Source: Goekera deserti
GTDB taxonomy: Bacteria; Actinomycetota; Actinomycetes; Mycobacteriales; Geodermatophilaceae
Assembly: GCF_010685995.1 (NCBI RefSeq)
Contig: NZ_JAAGWK010000018.1
Location: 1 to 64,000 of the forward strand
Direction of reading: 5' to 3'
DNA length: 64,000 nucleotides
Shown here piece by piece: positions 1 to 8,085 of the stretch (its first letter is position 1; every line of letters begins with the position of its first letter). The translations under genes and the position numbers were made by a program. The notes under the pieces were generated by a model. That model was not told the origin of the DNA. It was given only the letters and a program-made list of their open reading frames with translations, and searched no databases.

Positions 1-216
1 GTCCCGGGAGAAGCGGGCATGCCGCTTCCACACCGTCTGCCACGGCCCGAACCGCTCCGGCAGATCCCGCCAGGCGATCCCGCAGCGGTAGCGGTGCACG
101 ATCCCCTCGACCACCTGCCGATGCTCCCGATACGGCCGTGACCGTCCCCTGACCTGCGGCATCAGCGGCTCGATCACCGCCCACTGCGCATCCGTCAACT
201 CAGCCAGCGGCGCCAC
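1..216 (-). CDS. IS5-family transposase, N-terminal part (cut by window edge)
   Basis: The reverse strand is open from the window edge to a GTG at 214-216 (72 codons seen). It reads as the N-terminal domain of IS5-family transposases: TDAQWAVIEPLMP, then a basic RGRSRPYREHRQ stretch, HRYRCGIAWRDLPERFGPWQ and TVWKRHARFS, the usual helical DNA-binding part ahead of the DDE core. The catalytic domain lies outside the window. A TTG at 220-222 is an alternative start. The outer IS end should lie within about 60 bases upstream, but I cannot delimit a terminal inverted repeat without the other end. It marks the left side of an accessory patch. Confidence 0.85.
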   Translation of the reverse strand, partial: MAPLAELTDAQWAVIEPLMPQVRGRSRPYREHRQVVEGIVHRYRCGIAWRDLPERFGPWQTVWKRHARFSRD

Positions 217-359
217 GATCAAGATCCTGCCAGGTCAGCCCGACTTGGGAGACGTGCCCTAGGCGCGCCTCCTAGAACCGCCCGCCGAGCCGACGGGATC
301 GCCTTGGGACGAGGCGGCCCTCATATTCGGCCGAGGTGCCACACAGGGCTGTAACCGAG

Positions 360-1295
360 TCAGGAGGCTTGGAAGACGGTGTCGAGATGCCACTCGAGGA
401 ACTGCTTGCCGGGACGGTCGGCCCGGCGCTCGGGCAGGGCGATGGTCTGGCCGGCGCGGCTGTAGAACTGTTCGCCGTTGCGGAACTCCGCGCGTAGCCG
501 TGGGCTGACCAGCAGCCGGTGATGGGTGTCGACGCCGAGGTAGCCGCGGTCGTAGAGGGTGTGCACGTCTGAGCGCAACAGCACGCCGTTGTCGAGCCGG
601 TGTTCACCGCCGGAGGGCAGCGGGCGGATGTGCGCGGCCTGCAGGGTGGGACGGATCTTGTCCCCGGTGATGGCGCAGCGGCGGTCGTAGGCGCCCAGAA
701 CCACAGCTTGGAAGGCCTGCTGCCCGAGGCGTTGGGGTGTCAGGCGGGGGTCGCCGTACACCGGCCCGTCCAGCCGCCACGCCTGCTCCAGGTCGAGCTC
801 GATATCGGTGCCGAGCACCCGATGCAGCAGCCGGCTGAAGTAGGTCGACCAGCGGGCGTCAGCCAGGTCATAGCCCTTGCCCTGCACGATGCTGGGAGCG
901 AACTCCGGTGGTGGCTCCGCAGCCGTGTCGGCGGGGAAGAAGCGGGTGTCGCGCACCAGCACGCAGCCGATGACCGGGTCCTCGTGCGCGGTGAGGGGCT
1001 GCCGGCGGTACCCGCCGACCCGGGCGCGCATCTCCTCCAACGTGCGGGCGCCGTTGCCGAGGCCAAACATCTCCCAGGCCTCAGAGATCCGCAGCGGGAC
1101 GAAGCCACTGTAGAAGCCACCGCCCACCACGCGGTTGTGCGGATGGTGGCTCTTGAAGAAGAACGGCTCCCCCAGGCTGAGTGCTCCGAACCGCCGACCG
1201 CCGGACGGGCGCCAAAAGTTCACCTCACCGCCAGCCGGCTGGTCGGCGAGCTGGCGGTACCACTCGCCGTCGGTGACCCCGACGTAGGCCTTCAC
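360..1295 (-). CDS. HNH endonuclease family protein with N-terminal recognition-like domain
   Basis: Predicted 311-aa HNH nuclease. The C-terminal third (about residues 208-255) has the HNH core: CAITGDKI, LQAAHIRPL and LDNGVLLRSDVHTLYDRGY. The N-terminal half (KAYVGVTDGEWYRQL, NFWRPSGG, FFFKSHHP, VVGGGFYSGF) is a conserved partner in this protein type and resembles the small barrel domains that read modified DNA; that role is an inference. I chose the GTG at 1295 (VKAYVGVTDGEW) because family members begin there; the longer open frame upstream reads into the neighbouring gene on the same strand. It sits downstream of the Mrr-like gene in a lower-GC patch, so a restriction or defence role is plausible but unproven. 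Confidence 0.8.
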   Translation of the reverse strand: MKAYVGVTDGEWYRQLADQPAGGEVNFWRPSGGRRFGALSLGEPFFFKSHHPHNRVVGGGFYSGFVPLRISEAWEMFGLGNGARTLEEMRARVGGYRRQPLTAHEDPVIGCVLVRDTRFFPADTAAEPPPEFAPSIVQGKGYDLADARWSTYFSRLLHRVLGTDIELDLEQAWRLDGPVYGDPRLTPQRLGQQAFQAVVLGAYDRRCAITGDKIRPTLQAAHIRPLPSGGEHRLDNGVLLRSDVHTLYDRGYLGVDTHHRLLVSPRLRAEFRNGEQFYSRAGQTIALPERRADRPGKQFLEWHLDTVFQAS

Positions 1296-1342
1296 GCTCG
1301 CCAGTGTGCAGCGACAAGCTGATTGGGCAACGTCAAGGCGCC

Positions 1343-2179
1343 TCATCCATCCTTGCGGAAGCCTTCGATGTCTATTGCGGTTGGGAAGCCAGGGCTCGCC
1401 TTGCGGCGCTCGCAAACCAAGGCTTCGGCCTTGGACTTCATGGACCTCTTCCACCGTCGGCGGCCGCGAATGTGAGCCCAGGTCAGCAGGAGCGCCAAGC
1501 CACCCAAGACTCCGATGACGCGAACAAGGCGCCAAGAATCCACCCACCCATCGCCGGTGAAGAACACCGGGTCACGAAGCAGCGCAACCAAGATGACGAG
1601 CAGGAGCAAGACCACCGGCATGAGCAGCCAAGTAGGGCTCGGCGTGCTGGCGACCTGTGATGGGGTCAACGGGGGTCGAGGCGGGCGGGGCCTTCTGCCT
1701 TTGGTCGAGGAAGTGCGCGTTGGCCGTGGCGAAGCCGGTTCACTCTCGAACAGGCGCTTGCCTAATTCAGGCGACGATTGGACGGGCCCTGTGCGCACCG
1801 CTCCTGAACCGGGTTCAGTCCTCGACGAGGGCTGATGCGGCTTCGGCCTAAAGATGTGCTGCGCAACGCGGCCGACCGGGGTCATACGGCCGTCGACGTC
1901 AAAGACGAACAAGGCAACGGCCCGTTTGTCCGCCTCCTCGATCGCCGCCTTGCTATAGGCGCTGGCAGCGAAGAAGAACTTTTGGGCTGGCGGATGGTCC
2001 AGCGAAGCGCCCAGTAACCGCTGGATGTCCGGACGGCCCACCTGGACGGGTCGGTTCTTCACCTGATCCGGGCCAACAGGCAGAGCTCGGGCATCGGCGT
2101 GGCCCCGCTGGCGCAGCCAACGCTCAGCGGCAATCTCGGCATCCCGCGGAGTGGTGATCCGCATCGGTTCCGGCTGCAT
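1343..2179 (-). CDS. Mrr-like nuclease relative with deleted catalytic segment and two C-terminal membrane helices
   Basis: A 278-aa protein. Residues 7-105 follow the restriction-endonuclease-like (Mrr_cat) pattern: DAEIAAERWLRQRGHADARALPVGPD, then QVK, GRPDIQRLLGAS, FFFAASAYSKAAIEEADKRAVALFVFD. Normal members have a 'GxDV' strand with the metal-binding Asp between the 'GPD' turn and the QVK lysine; here GPD runs directly into QVK (residues 36-41), so about 12-15 residues with the catalytic Asp are missing without loss of frame. A Pro/Arg/Ser-rich linker leads to hydrophobic helices at about 184-201 and 218-234 and a basic tail. The ATG at 2179 is preceded by AGGGG. Probably membrane-attached and catalytically dead, or an altered nuclease. 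Base composition is lower in GC than the core genes to the right. Confidence 0.6.
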   Translation of the reverse strand: MQPEPMRITTPRDAEIAAERWLRQRGHADARALPVGPDQVKNRPVQVGRPDIQRLLGASLDHPPAQKFFFAASAYSKAAIEEADKRAVALFVFDVDGRMTPVGRVAQHIFRPKPHQPSSRTEPGSGAVRTGPVQSSPELGKRLFESEPASPRPTRTSSTKGRRPRPPRPPLTPSQVASTPSPTWLLMPVVLLLLVILVALLRDPVFFTGDGWVDSWRLVRVIGVLGGLALLLTWAHIRGRRRWKRSMKSKAEALVCERRKASPGFPTAIDIEGFRKDG

Positions 2180-2267
2180 CACATCCCCTGTTCGCTGAAC
2201 AACGCCTGGTGACAGCGCAGGCGCTCCAGCAGGACGATTGAGTCTTGCAGCTGCCGATACACCGCAC

Positions 2268-2816
2268 ATGCAGAAGAACCTCATCATGACGATCACCGCG
2301 GTGGCCGCGCTCACCGCCGGCTGCTCAAGCTCAGCTGAGGAAGTCACGGTCGCTGCGCCCAGCACGACCGTCGCAGCACCCGCGCCGTCCTCAACGGCGG
2401 CAGCGCCGACCACGGCCGCCGAGAGCCTGGACGCAGCGGCGGTCCTGGCCCAGCTACAGAGCGCCGGCCTGCCTATCACCGACAGTGCCGCTGTGACCGA
2501 GACCAACGACTCAAACAACCTCATCGGCCGGCCGGGGCAGTACGTGTCGAAGGTGGCGTTCGCCGATAGCCGCGTCGGCCAACCGATCGACCAGGCCGCC
2601 CCCGGCAATGAGGCCGGCGGGTCGATCGAGGTGTTCACCACGGCCGCCGAGGCGCAGGCACGGTCGGACTACATCCAGAAGAGCCTGGCCAGCCTGGGCC
2701 CGGCCGCCGGCACCGAGTACCACTACCTCACCGGCACAGCTCTGGTCCGAGTCACCGGCGTGCTGCCGCCCTCGGCTGCAGCCGAGTACGAGACCGCCGT
2801 CGCCTCGATCGGCTGA
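2268..2816 (+). CDS. Putative lipoprotein, function unknown
   Basis: The 182-aa product starts MQKNLIMTITAVAALTAGC, a short lipoprotein signal peptide with lipobox LTAGC (Cys about residue 19), followed by a low-complexity Ala/Thr/Ser/Pro linker typical of surface-tethered actinobacterial lipoproteins. The mature domain (about 60-182) has NNLIGRPGQYVSKVAFADSR and GGSIEVFTTAAEAQARSDYI, a pattern I have seen in small uncharacterised lipoproteins but cannot name. The ATG at 2268 is chosen because the upstream in-frame ATG would put 10 residues before the signal peptide. It is divergent from the Mrr-like gene with about 90 bp between the starts. Confidence 0.7.
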   Translation: MQKNLIMTITAVAALTAGCSSSAEEVTVAAPSTTVAAPAPSSTAAAPTTAAESLDAAAVLAQLQSAGLPITDSAAVTETNDSNNLIGRPGQYVSKVAFADSRVGQPIDQAAPGNEAGGSIEVFTTAAEAQARSDYIQKSLASLGPAAGTEYHYLTGTALVRVTGVLPPSAAAEYETAVASIG

Positions 2817-3023
2817 CCCGATGCTGCCGTCTGCCTCAGGTGACGGAGGCGGGCCCAGACAGCGCCAAAGCCGGGTCCCGTCATTCCGGCGGGGGTCCCG
2901 GCCTCACTTCCCACAACCCGTGGGAGGTGGGCTACGTCCTCATACTGCCAGGAACCTAGGTAAGGCAACGCAAGGGCCGCGCCTCACCTCATCGAGGGGT
3001 CGCTCGCTAAGTCGCTCTAGCAG

Positions 3024-3266
3024 CTACTGGTCGGCCAGCGGCCGCGCGCCCGCTGGCCGGCGCGGTACGTGGTGCTTGTCCAGGGCCCGCCGGACGGCGG
3101 TCTGGGTGCGGTCGACGAGCTCGGCGATCTCCCGCAGGGACCGGCCCTCGGCGTACCGCTCGACAATGAAGGCATCCAGCCGCGCCTGTAGCAGCGGGTG
3201 CGCGCTGTACCGGGTGCCGGCGTACTCCGGCCGCGGGCGCAGCTGCGGCCGCGGCGGGTAGGGCAC
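3024..3266 (-). CDS. Small helix-turn-helix protein
   Basis: An 80-aa basic protein. PRPQLRPRPEYAG is followed by a helical segment, LLQARLDAFIVERYAEGRSLREIAELVDRTQTAVRRALDKHHVPRR (about residues 24-68), a resolvase/sigma-70-like HTH in which the RSLREIAELVDRTQTAVRRAL portion is the two-helix DNA-binding unit. Short standalone proteins of this type are common in actinobacteria; their targets are unknown to me. The GTG at 3266 is preferred to an upstream ATG because homologous sequences, as I recall, begin near 'PxPPRPQLRPRPEY'. Confidence 0.65.
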   Translation of the reverse strand: MPYPPRPQLRPRPEYAGTRYSAHPLLQARLDAFIVERYAEGRSLREIAELVDRTQTAVRRALDKHHVPRRPAGARPLADQ

Positions 3267-3366
3267 GCGCTCGAGTGTGCCCACCTTCGGACAAGTCAGG
3301 CCGTAGGCGGAGGGTCTTCTCGCCGAGAAGGGGGATGCCACCGTCAGAGTCGGTGATCTCTTCGCG

Positions 3367-4041
3367 TTAGTTCGGAGGCCGGGCTAGGCGATGCGCGCGA
3401 AGTCCAGCGCCTTGACGCGGTCGCTGCCGTCCCCCACCAGCTGCTCCCAGATCTCCGCGACTCGCGTTGTCTCGGTGGCGCGGACGAATTCGAGGCAGGG
3501 CCACAGCGGCTTCCGCCCCACCGCCCCAGCCGTCGGCGTCGGCGTCGAGCACCCCGTCGGTGGCCGGTGCGGCGGTCAGCGCCAGGGCGGCGGCCAGCGT
3601 GCTGGCCCCGGCGCCGCCGCAGCTGCCGGCCACGGCCGCGAGCCAGCCGCGGGCGACCGGCACGCGCAGGGCGGTGACCACCCGCTCCACGAACCAGTGC
3701 TCGTCGCGCGGGAGCGCCAGCACCCGCTCGGCGCCGGCCTCGACCGCCGCGGCCCAGTCGTCGGCGGGCAGGTCCCGGTCGGCGACGACCAGCACCCCGG
3801 GACGGCGGGGCAGCCCTCGCACCGCGGCCGAGGCCAGGGCGTCGGCGCAGAGGACCACCAGGGACGCCGTGCGGTGCGCGCGCCGCAGCGGGGCACCGCC
3901 CTGGGCCACCTCGGGGGTGCACCCGGCGGTGGCGAGCAGCCGGAGGACGTCGTCGAGCAGGTCGTCGTCGGCGCCGACCACGAGTGGAGGGGAGCCGGGC
4001 GGGGGTGCGGTGCGCCCGGGGCGGGCGGAGTGGACGGTCAC
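3367..4041 (-). pseudogene. ssd: ssd (septum-site-determining / CpaE-like) truncated at the 3' end
   Basis: The N-terminal part reads as the actinobacterial Ssd/CpaE-like family: a receiver-like domain (PLVVGADDDLLDDVLRLLATAGCTPEVAQGG, then LPRRPGVLVVADRDLPADDWAAAVEAGAERVLALP) followed by the start of the MinD-like ATPase domain, LAAVAGSCGGAGASTLAAALAL, a deviant Walker A. Similarity stops after the 'DGWGGG' that normally leads to LDLLLG, at about 3515-3521; the rest is unrelated sequence in another gene's wrong frame, ending at a stop at 3367. About 130-170 residues of the ATPase domain are absent. Start at the GTG 4039-4041 (VTVHSARPG). The divergent HAD gene at 4167 is its usual partner in actinobacteria, where ssd and the tad pilus genes follow. 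Confidence 0.7.
3384..3516 (-). pseudogene. 3' end of an unidentified gene fused to truncated ssd
   Basis: In a frame different from ssd, the stretch after the breakpoint reads KPLWPCLEFVRATETTRVAEIW then EQLVGDGSDRVKALDFARIA and a TAG at 3384-3386. It looks like a natural C-terminus (balanced, amphipathic, non-repetitive) and uses less GC-biased codons, matching the accessory patch rather than the ssd side. I do not recognise the family. It has no start of its own. The simplest reading is that an element carrying this gene recombined into ssd. Confidence 0.4.
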
Positions 4042-4166
4042 CCCGACACCGCACCCGGCAGGGCCCGTCGGCGCGAGGACCTGCGGCGATCTGTGGACAA
4101 CCCCTACGGGTGTGGACGGCGGCGAGCCGCGGGGGCGCCGACGTGGGTGCACTTACCGTGTGACCT

Positions 4167-5018
4167 GTGCACCGCAGCGCAGCCTTCTTCGACCTGGACA
4201 AGACGGTCATCGCCAAGTCCAGCGCGCTGGCGTTCGGCAAGCCCTTCTTCCAGGGCGGGCTGATCAACCGGCGGGCGGTGCTCAAGGGCGCCTACGCCCA
4301 GTTCGTGTTCTCGGTGGCCGGCGCCGACGAGGACCAGATGGAGCGGATGCGCGACCAGCTCACCGCCATGTGCACCGGCTGGGACGCCGCGGTGGTCCAG
4401 GAGATCGTCCGGGAGACGCTGCACGTGATCGTGGACCCGCTGGTCTACGCCGAGGCCGCCGACCTCATCCAGGAGCACCGGGACGCGGGTCGGGAGATCG
4501 TCATCGTCTCCAGCAGCGGGGCGGAGATGGTCGAGCCGATCGGCGAGATGCTCGGCGCCGACCGCGTCATCGCCACCCGGATGGTCGTCCAGGACGGCCG
4601 GTACACCGGCGAGGTCGCCTACTACGCCTACGGGGAGAACAAGGCCGCGGCGGTGCGCGAGGTGGCGGCCGAGATGGGCTACGACCTGGCCGACTGCCAC
4701 GCCTACAGCGACTCGATCACCGACCTGCCGATGCTCTCCGCGGTGGGCCACCCCACGGCGGTCAACCCCGACCGGGGGCTGCGCCGGGAGGCCGCCCGGC
4801 GCGGCTGGCCGGTGCTCACCTTCGTGCGCCCGGTGCCGCTGCGCACCCGGTTCACCCCGCCCCGCGGGCAGGTCGTCACCGGGGCGGCCGTGGGGGTGGG
4901 TGCCGCGGTCGCCGGGTTGGCCTGGTACGCCCGCCGCCGCACGCTGCGCGGGCCGGCGGTCGGCCGGACGGACGCCTCCGACGTGCTGGTCCCCCGCCGC
5001 GGCCGCCGCGAGGCCTGA
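4167..5018 (+). CDS. HAD-IB family phosphatase (SerB-like) with C-terminal membrane helix
   Basis: A 283-aa HAD-superfamily hydrolase of subfamily IB. Motif I FFDLDKTV (Asp nucleophile about residue 9), motif II IVIVSSSGAEMVEP, motif III ENKAAAVREVA, and motif IV AYSDSITDLPML are all present, followed by HPTAVNPDRGLRREAARRGWPVL. A hydrophobic segment VVTGAAVGVGAAVAGLAWYARRR near residues 233-255 and a basic tail suggest membrane attachment. The GTG at 4167 lies just before FFDLDKT; no longer start is sensible. It is divergent from the ssd remnant, with a 125-bp shared promoter region. The substrate is unknown (phosphoserine-phosphatase-like fold). Confidence 0.85.
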   Translation: MHRSAAFFDLDKTVIAKSSALAFGKPFFQGGLINRRAVLKGAYAQFVFSVAGADEDQMERMRDQLTAMCTGWDAAVVQEIVRETLHVIVDPLVYAEAADLIQEHRDAGREIVIVSSSGAEMVEPIGEMLGADRVIATRMVVQDGRYTGEVAYYAYGENKAAAVREVAAEMGYDLADCHAYSDSITDLPMLSAVGHPTAVNPDRGLRREAARRGWPVLTFVRPVPLRTRFTPPRGQVVTGAAVGVGAAVAGLAWYARRRTLRGPAVGRTDASDVLVPRRGRREA

Positions 5019-5095
5019 CCTCCCCGCGGCCGCTACCGTCCACCCACCGGGCGCCGGTGCGCCCCGGTCAGCACGACGACGACGGGAGCAGCCAC

Positions 5096-6247
5096 GTGCC
5101 GGAGCGGACCACCCGCGCGGCCGAGCGCGGCCCGGACCTGGTCGTGCCGCTGTGGCGGGCGGTGATCGCCTTCCGGGTGCTCACCCTGGGGCTGGCCGTG
5201 GGCGGCTGGGCGTTCGCCCGGGACGAGTACCCCGGCACCCTCGCCCCGGTGCTGCTACTGGTGGCGATGGCGGTGTGGACCGCGGTCACCAGCGTCGCGT
5301 ACGCCCGGGCGTCCGGCCGGCGCACCCGCTCGGCGGTCGTGGACCTCGCCGGCACCCTGGTGGTCATCGCCCTCACGCTGACCACCCAGAGCACCGAGGG
5401 GCTGCACGGGTCGGCGCCGATCATCACCGGCATCTGGGTGGCCGGGCCCGCCTTCGCCCTGGCCCTCACCGAGGGTCGCGACGGCGGGGCGGCGGGCGCG
5501 GTGGTGGTGTGGGTCGCGGTGACCGCGCTGCGCGCCCGGGTGGGCGACGCCGAGTTCGGCAACCTGGTGCTGCTGATGGTGTCCTCGGTGCTGGTCGGCT
5601 ACGCAGCCACCACCACCCGGCGGGCCACCGTCGCCCTGCAGGAGGCCACCGCGGCCGCGGCAGCCGCCGCCGAGCGCGAGCGGCTGTCCCGCTCGATCCA
5701 CGACGGGGTGCTGCAGGTGCTCGCCGCGGTGCGCCGGCGGGGCGAGCAGATCGGGGGCGAGGCGGCCGACCTGGCCCGGCTGGCCGCCGAGCAGGAGGTG
5801 GCGCTGCGGGCGCTGATGTCGGCCGGCCCGACCACCGCCGCCGGCCGCACCGACCTGGCCGCCTCGCTGCGGCTGCTGGCCACCCCGCGGGTCCAGGTGG
5901 TGACCCCGGCCGGGCCGTTACCGCTGCCGAGTGCCACGGTGCACGAGCTCACCGCCGTGGTGCGGGAGGCGCTGACGAACACCGCCGCCCACGCCGGCGA
6001 CGACGCCCGCGCGTGGGTGAGCGTGGAGGAGGACGACACGGGGGTGCTGGTGAGCGTGCGGGACGACGGGCGGGGCATCGAGCCGGGCCGGCTGGACGCG
6101 GCGGTGCTGGACGGCCACCGCGGGATCAGCCAGTCCATCTGCGGGCGGGTCCGCGACCTGGGCGGCACCGCGACGCTGCGCAGCGCACCCGGGGAGGGCA
6201 CCGAGTGGGAGCTGGTCGTGCCCGTCCCGCAGGCTGTGCGCCGGTGA
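5096..6247 (+). CDS. macS: MacS-family sensor histidine kinase
   Basis: A 383-aa two-component sensor. The N-terminal half has about five hydrophobic helices (FRVLTLGLAVGGWAF, LAPVLLLVAMAVWTAV, VVDLAGTLVVIALTL, GIWVAGPAFALAL, LVLLMVSSVLVGYAA). The kinase core begins with the H-box RLSRSIHDGVLQVLAAVRRRG (His about residue 200), the unusual form of the MacS family; N-box EALTNTAAHAG and G-boxes DDGRGI and GEGTEWEL follow. GTG start behind GGGAG. The response regulator starts inside the stop codon, so the pair is translationally coupled. MacRS in Streptomyces affects development and antibiotic production; the signal is not evident here. Confidence 0.9.
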   Translation: MPERTTRAAERGPDLVVPLWRAVIAFRVLTLGLAVGGWAFARDEYPGTLAPVLLLVAMAVWTAVTSVAYARASGRRTRSAVVDLAGTLVVIALTLTTQSTEGLHGSAPIITGIWVAGPAFALALTEGRDGGAAGAVVVWVAVTALRARVGDAEFGNLVLLMVSSVLVGYAATTTRRATVALQEATAAAAAAAERERLSRSIHDGVLQVLAAVRRRGEQIGGEAADLARLAAEQEVALRALMSAGPTTAAGRTDLAASLRLLATPRVQVVTPAGPLPLPSATVHELTAVVREALTNTAAHAGDDARAWVSVEEDDTGVLVSVRDDGRGIEPGRLDAAVLDGHRGISQSICGRVRDLGGTATLRSAPGEGTEWELVVPVPQAVRR

Positions 6248-6912
6248 CCGGCCCAGCGGCGGAGCAGGACGCAGCGACCACCGTGATGGTCGTCGACGAC
6301 CACCCCATGTGGCGGGAGGCCGTGGCCCGCGACCTCGGCGAACGCGGCCACCACGTCGTGGCCACGGCCGGCGACGCCGCGGCGGCGGGCCGGATCGCCC
6401 GCGCGGTGCGCCCGGACGTCGTCGTGCTGGACCTGAACCTGGGCACCGCCTCCGGCGTCGACGTCACCCGGGACGTGGTCGGCGCACTGCCCGGCACGCG
6501 CGTGCTGGTGCTGTCGGCCAGCGCCGAGCAGAGCGACGTGCTGGAGGCGGTCAAGGCGGGCGCGTCGGGCTACCTGGTGAAGTCCGCCTCGCTGGACGAG
6601 CTGGACGACGCCGTCCGGCGCACCGCCGCCGGCGACGCGGTGTTCAGCGCCGGGCTGGCCGGGCTGCTGCTCGGGGAGTTCCGCCGGCTGCAGTCCGGGC
6701 CCGACGACGGCGTCCCGAAGCTGACCGAGCGGGAGGTGGAGGTGCTGCGGCTGGTGTCGCGCGGGCTGTCCGCCCGGCAGATCGCCGAGCGCCTGGTGCT
6801 GTCGCACCGCACGGTGGAGAACCACGTGCAGAACACGCTGCGCAAGCTGCACCTGCACAACCGGGTCGAGCTGACCCGCTACGCCATCGAGCACGGCCTC
6901 ACCGACACCTGA
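6244..6912 (+). CDS. macR: NarL/FixJ-family response regulator (MacR-type)
   Basis: 222 aa. Receiver domain (about 14-130): acidic pair VVDDHPM, phospho-acceptor Asp in VVVLDLNLG, signalling Ser/Thr in VLVLSASAE and conserved Lys in GYLVKSA. LuxR-type HTH at the C-terminus: LTEREVEVLRLVSRG, SARQIAERLVLSHRTVENHVQNTLRKL. The GTG at 6244 overlaps the kinase TGA by four bases, the usual signature of a cognate pair. It likely binds DNA as a phosphorylated dimer; targets are unknown. Confidence 0.93.
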   Translation: MTGPAAEQDAATTVMVVDDHPMWREAVARDLGERGHHVVATAGDAAAAGRIARAVRPDVVVLDLNLGTASGVDVTRDVVGALPGTRVLVLSASAEQSDVLEAVKAGASGYLVKSASLDELDDAVRRTAAGDAVFSAGLAGLLLGEFRRLQSGPDDGVPKLTEREVEVLRLVSRGLSARQIAERLVLSHRTVENHVQNTLRKLHLHNRVELTRYAIEHGLTDT

Positions 6913-6942
6913 CCCGCGGAAAGCCCGGTGAGGACCGCCCAG

Positions 6943-7029
6943 CGGCCACTTCCGCGGAAACGGCCATCTACCGCGGCCCCGCCCGGGAACGACCGGGATC
7001 AACAGCGGCCATTTCCGCGGGAACGGCCG
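6943..7029. repeat. Two REP-like palindromes (TTCCGCGGAA core)
   Basis: Two near-identical palindromes, 6943-6965 and 7006-7029, each CGGCCAyTTCCGCGG followed by the mirrored half (rAACGGCC). They fill the short gap between convergent genes, and the second ends exactly at the stop codon of the aldo/keto reductase. Three more copies lie inside the 3' end of cobE (55949-56037), so this is a dispersed family. They may act as bidirectional terminators or as REP-type elements. Confidence 0.75.
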
Positions 7030-7998
7030 TCAGACGCCGAGGCGCTGGCGGACCGTGTCGACCAGGGTGCGCACGCCGGAGACGGGCTGGAAGGCCCGCG
7101 CCGCGGCGGTGAGCGCGACCTGCTCGTCGGCGGCCAGCTCCAGGTCGGCCGCGGCCACGTTGAACTCCAGCTGCTCCACGCCGGAGGCACCGGGGATGAC
7201 CACCACCTGCGGCAGGCCGAGCAGCCAGGCCAGCGCGACCTGCGCCGGCTTCACGTCGTGCGCTGCGGCGACCTCGCGCAGCAGGTCCAGCAGCGGCGCG
7301 ATCCGCGCCAGGTTCTCGGTACCGAACAGCGGGTTGACCGCGCGCACCCCGCCGGGGCGGTTGTCGACCCCGTACCGGCCGCCGAGCAGGCCCTGCGCGA
7401 GCGGGCTGTAGGCCATCACCATGCGGTTCTCCCGCTGGGCGAAGGGCACCAGGTCGTCCAGCGGCTCGGCGTGCGCCAGCGAGAACTGCACCTGGTTGCT
7501 CACCACCGGTCGGCCCAGCGCGACGTCGGCGGCCTGCCAGCGGGCCAGCGAGTAGTTGCTCACCCCGACCGCACCGATCCGGCCCTCGTCGAGCAGCGCA
7601 CCCATGCCCTGCATCGTCACCGAGTCGGGCACCACCGGGTTGGGCTGGTGCACCTGGTACAGCGGGATGCGCCGCAGGTCCATCCGCCGCGCGCTGCCCT
7701 CGAAGCGGTTGCGCACCACGGCCGGGAAGGGCGCCACCGGGAAGACCTTGCTGGCCACCACGACGTCGGTGCGGTCCGACCCCAGCGCCTCGGCCAGGAT
7801 CCGCTCGCTCTTGCCGAAGCCGTAGACCTCGGCGGTGTCGAACAGGGTGACGCCGAGGTCGCGGGCGCGGCGGACGATGGCCCGCGCGTCGCCCGCGGCG
7901 TAGGAGTCGCCGTAGCCCCACTCCTTGGAACCGAACTGCCAGGTGCCCAGACCCACCCGGCTGACCTGACCGAGACCGTCGACGTCGAGGAAGCGCAT
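7030..7998 (-). CDS. Aldo/keto reductase
   Basis: 322-aa (beta/alpha)8-barrel NADPH-dependent oxidoreductase. The catalytic tetrad is visible: Asp and Tyr in LFDTAEVYGFGKSE, Lys in VVVASKVFP and His in LYQVHQPNP. The cofactor-binding end carries AWLLGLPQVVVIPGASGVEQLEFN. The ATG at 7998 (MRFLDVDGLGQVSRVGLGTWQFG) is the natural start; a longer open frame upstream is chance. The fold is certain; the substrate (sugar or carbonyl compound) is not predictable from context. Divergent from the phosphotransferase gene. Confidence 0.92.
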   Translation of the reverse strand: MRFLDVDGLGQVSRVGLGTWQFGSKEWGYGDSYAAGDARAIVRRARDLGVTLFDTAEVYGFGKSERILAEALGSDRTDVVVASKVFPVAPFPAVVRNRFEGSARRMDLRRIPLYQVHQPNPVVPDSVTMQGMGALLDEGRIGAVGVSNYSLARWQAADVALGRPVVSNQVQFSLAHAEPLDDLVPFAQRENRMVMAYSPLAQGLLGGRYGVDNRPGGVRAVNPLFGTENLARIAPLLDLLREVAAAHDVKPAQVALAWLLGLPQVVVIPGASGVEQLEFNVAAADLELAADEQVALTAAARAFQPVSGVRTLVDTVRQRLGV

Positions 7999-8085
7999 GG
8001 CCGCCAGTGTCGTCCTCGTGCGGCGCCGGCGCCCGGGCGGTCCGCACTCGCGGGGCCGGCACACCGCAGCAGCGAGGATGGGCCG

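Noticed and set aside
241-272. CTAGGCGCGCCTCCTAG as an IS target duplication
   Set aside because: It is suggestive (CTAG on both sides of a palindrome), but the other IS end is outside the window, so no duplication can be shown.
2820-3023. tRNA gene or att site in the gap before the small HTH gene
   Set aside because: No cloverleaf could be traced, and no direct repeat matching the other side of the island was visible.
3467-6247. A 926-codon open frame on the + strand
   Set aside because: Only its last 384 codons (from 5096) are the sensor kinase; the rest is Arg/Pro/Ala-rich frame-shadow running antisense to ssd and out of frame with the HAD gene.
6943-7029. Possible CRISPR-like array from repeated palindromes
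   Set aside because: Only two copies with a short unrelated gap, no uniform spacers and no cas genes nearby; better described as REP-like palindromes.
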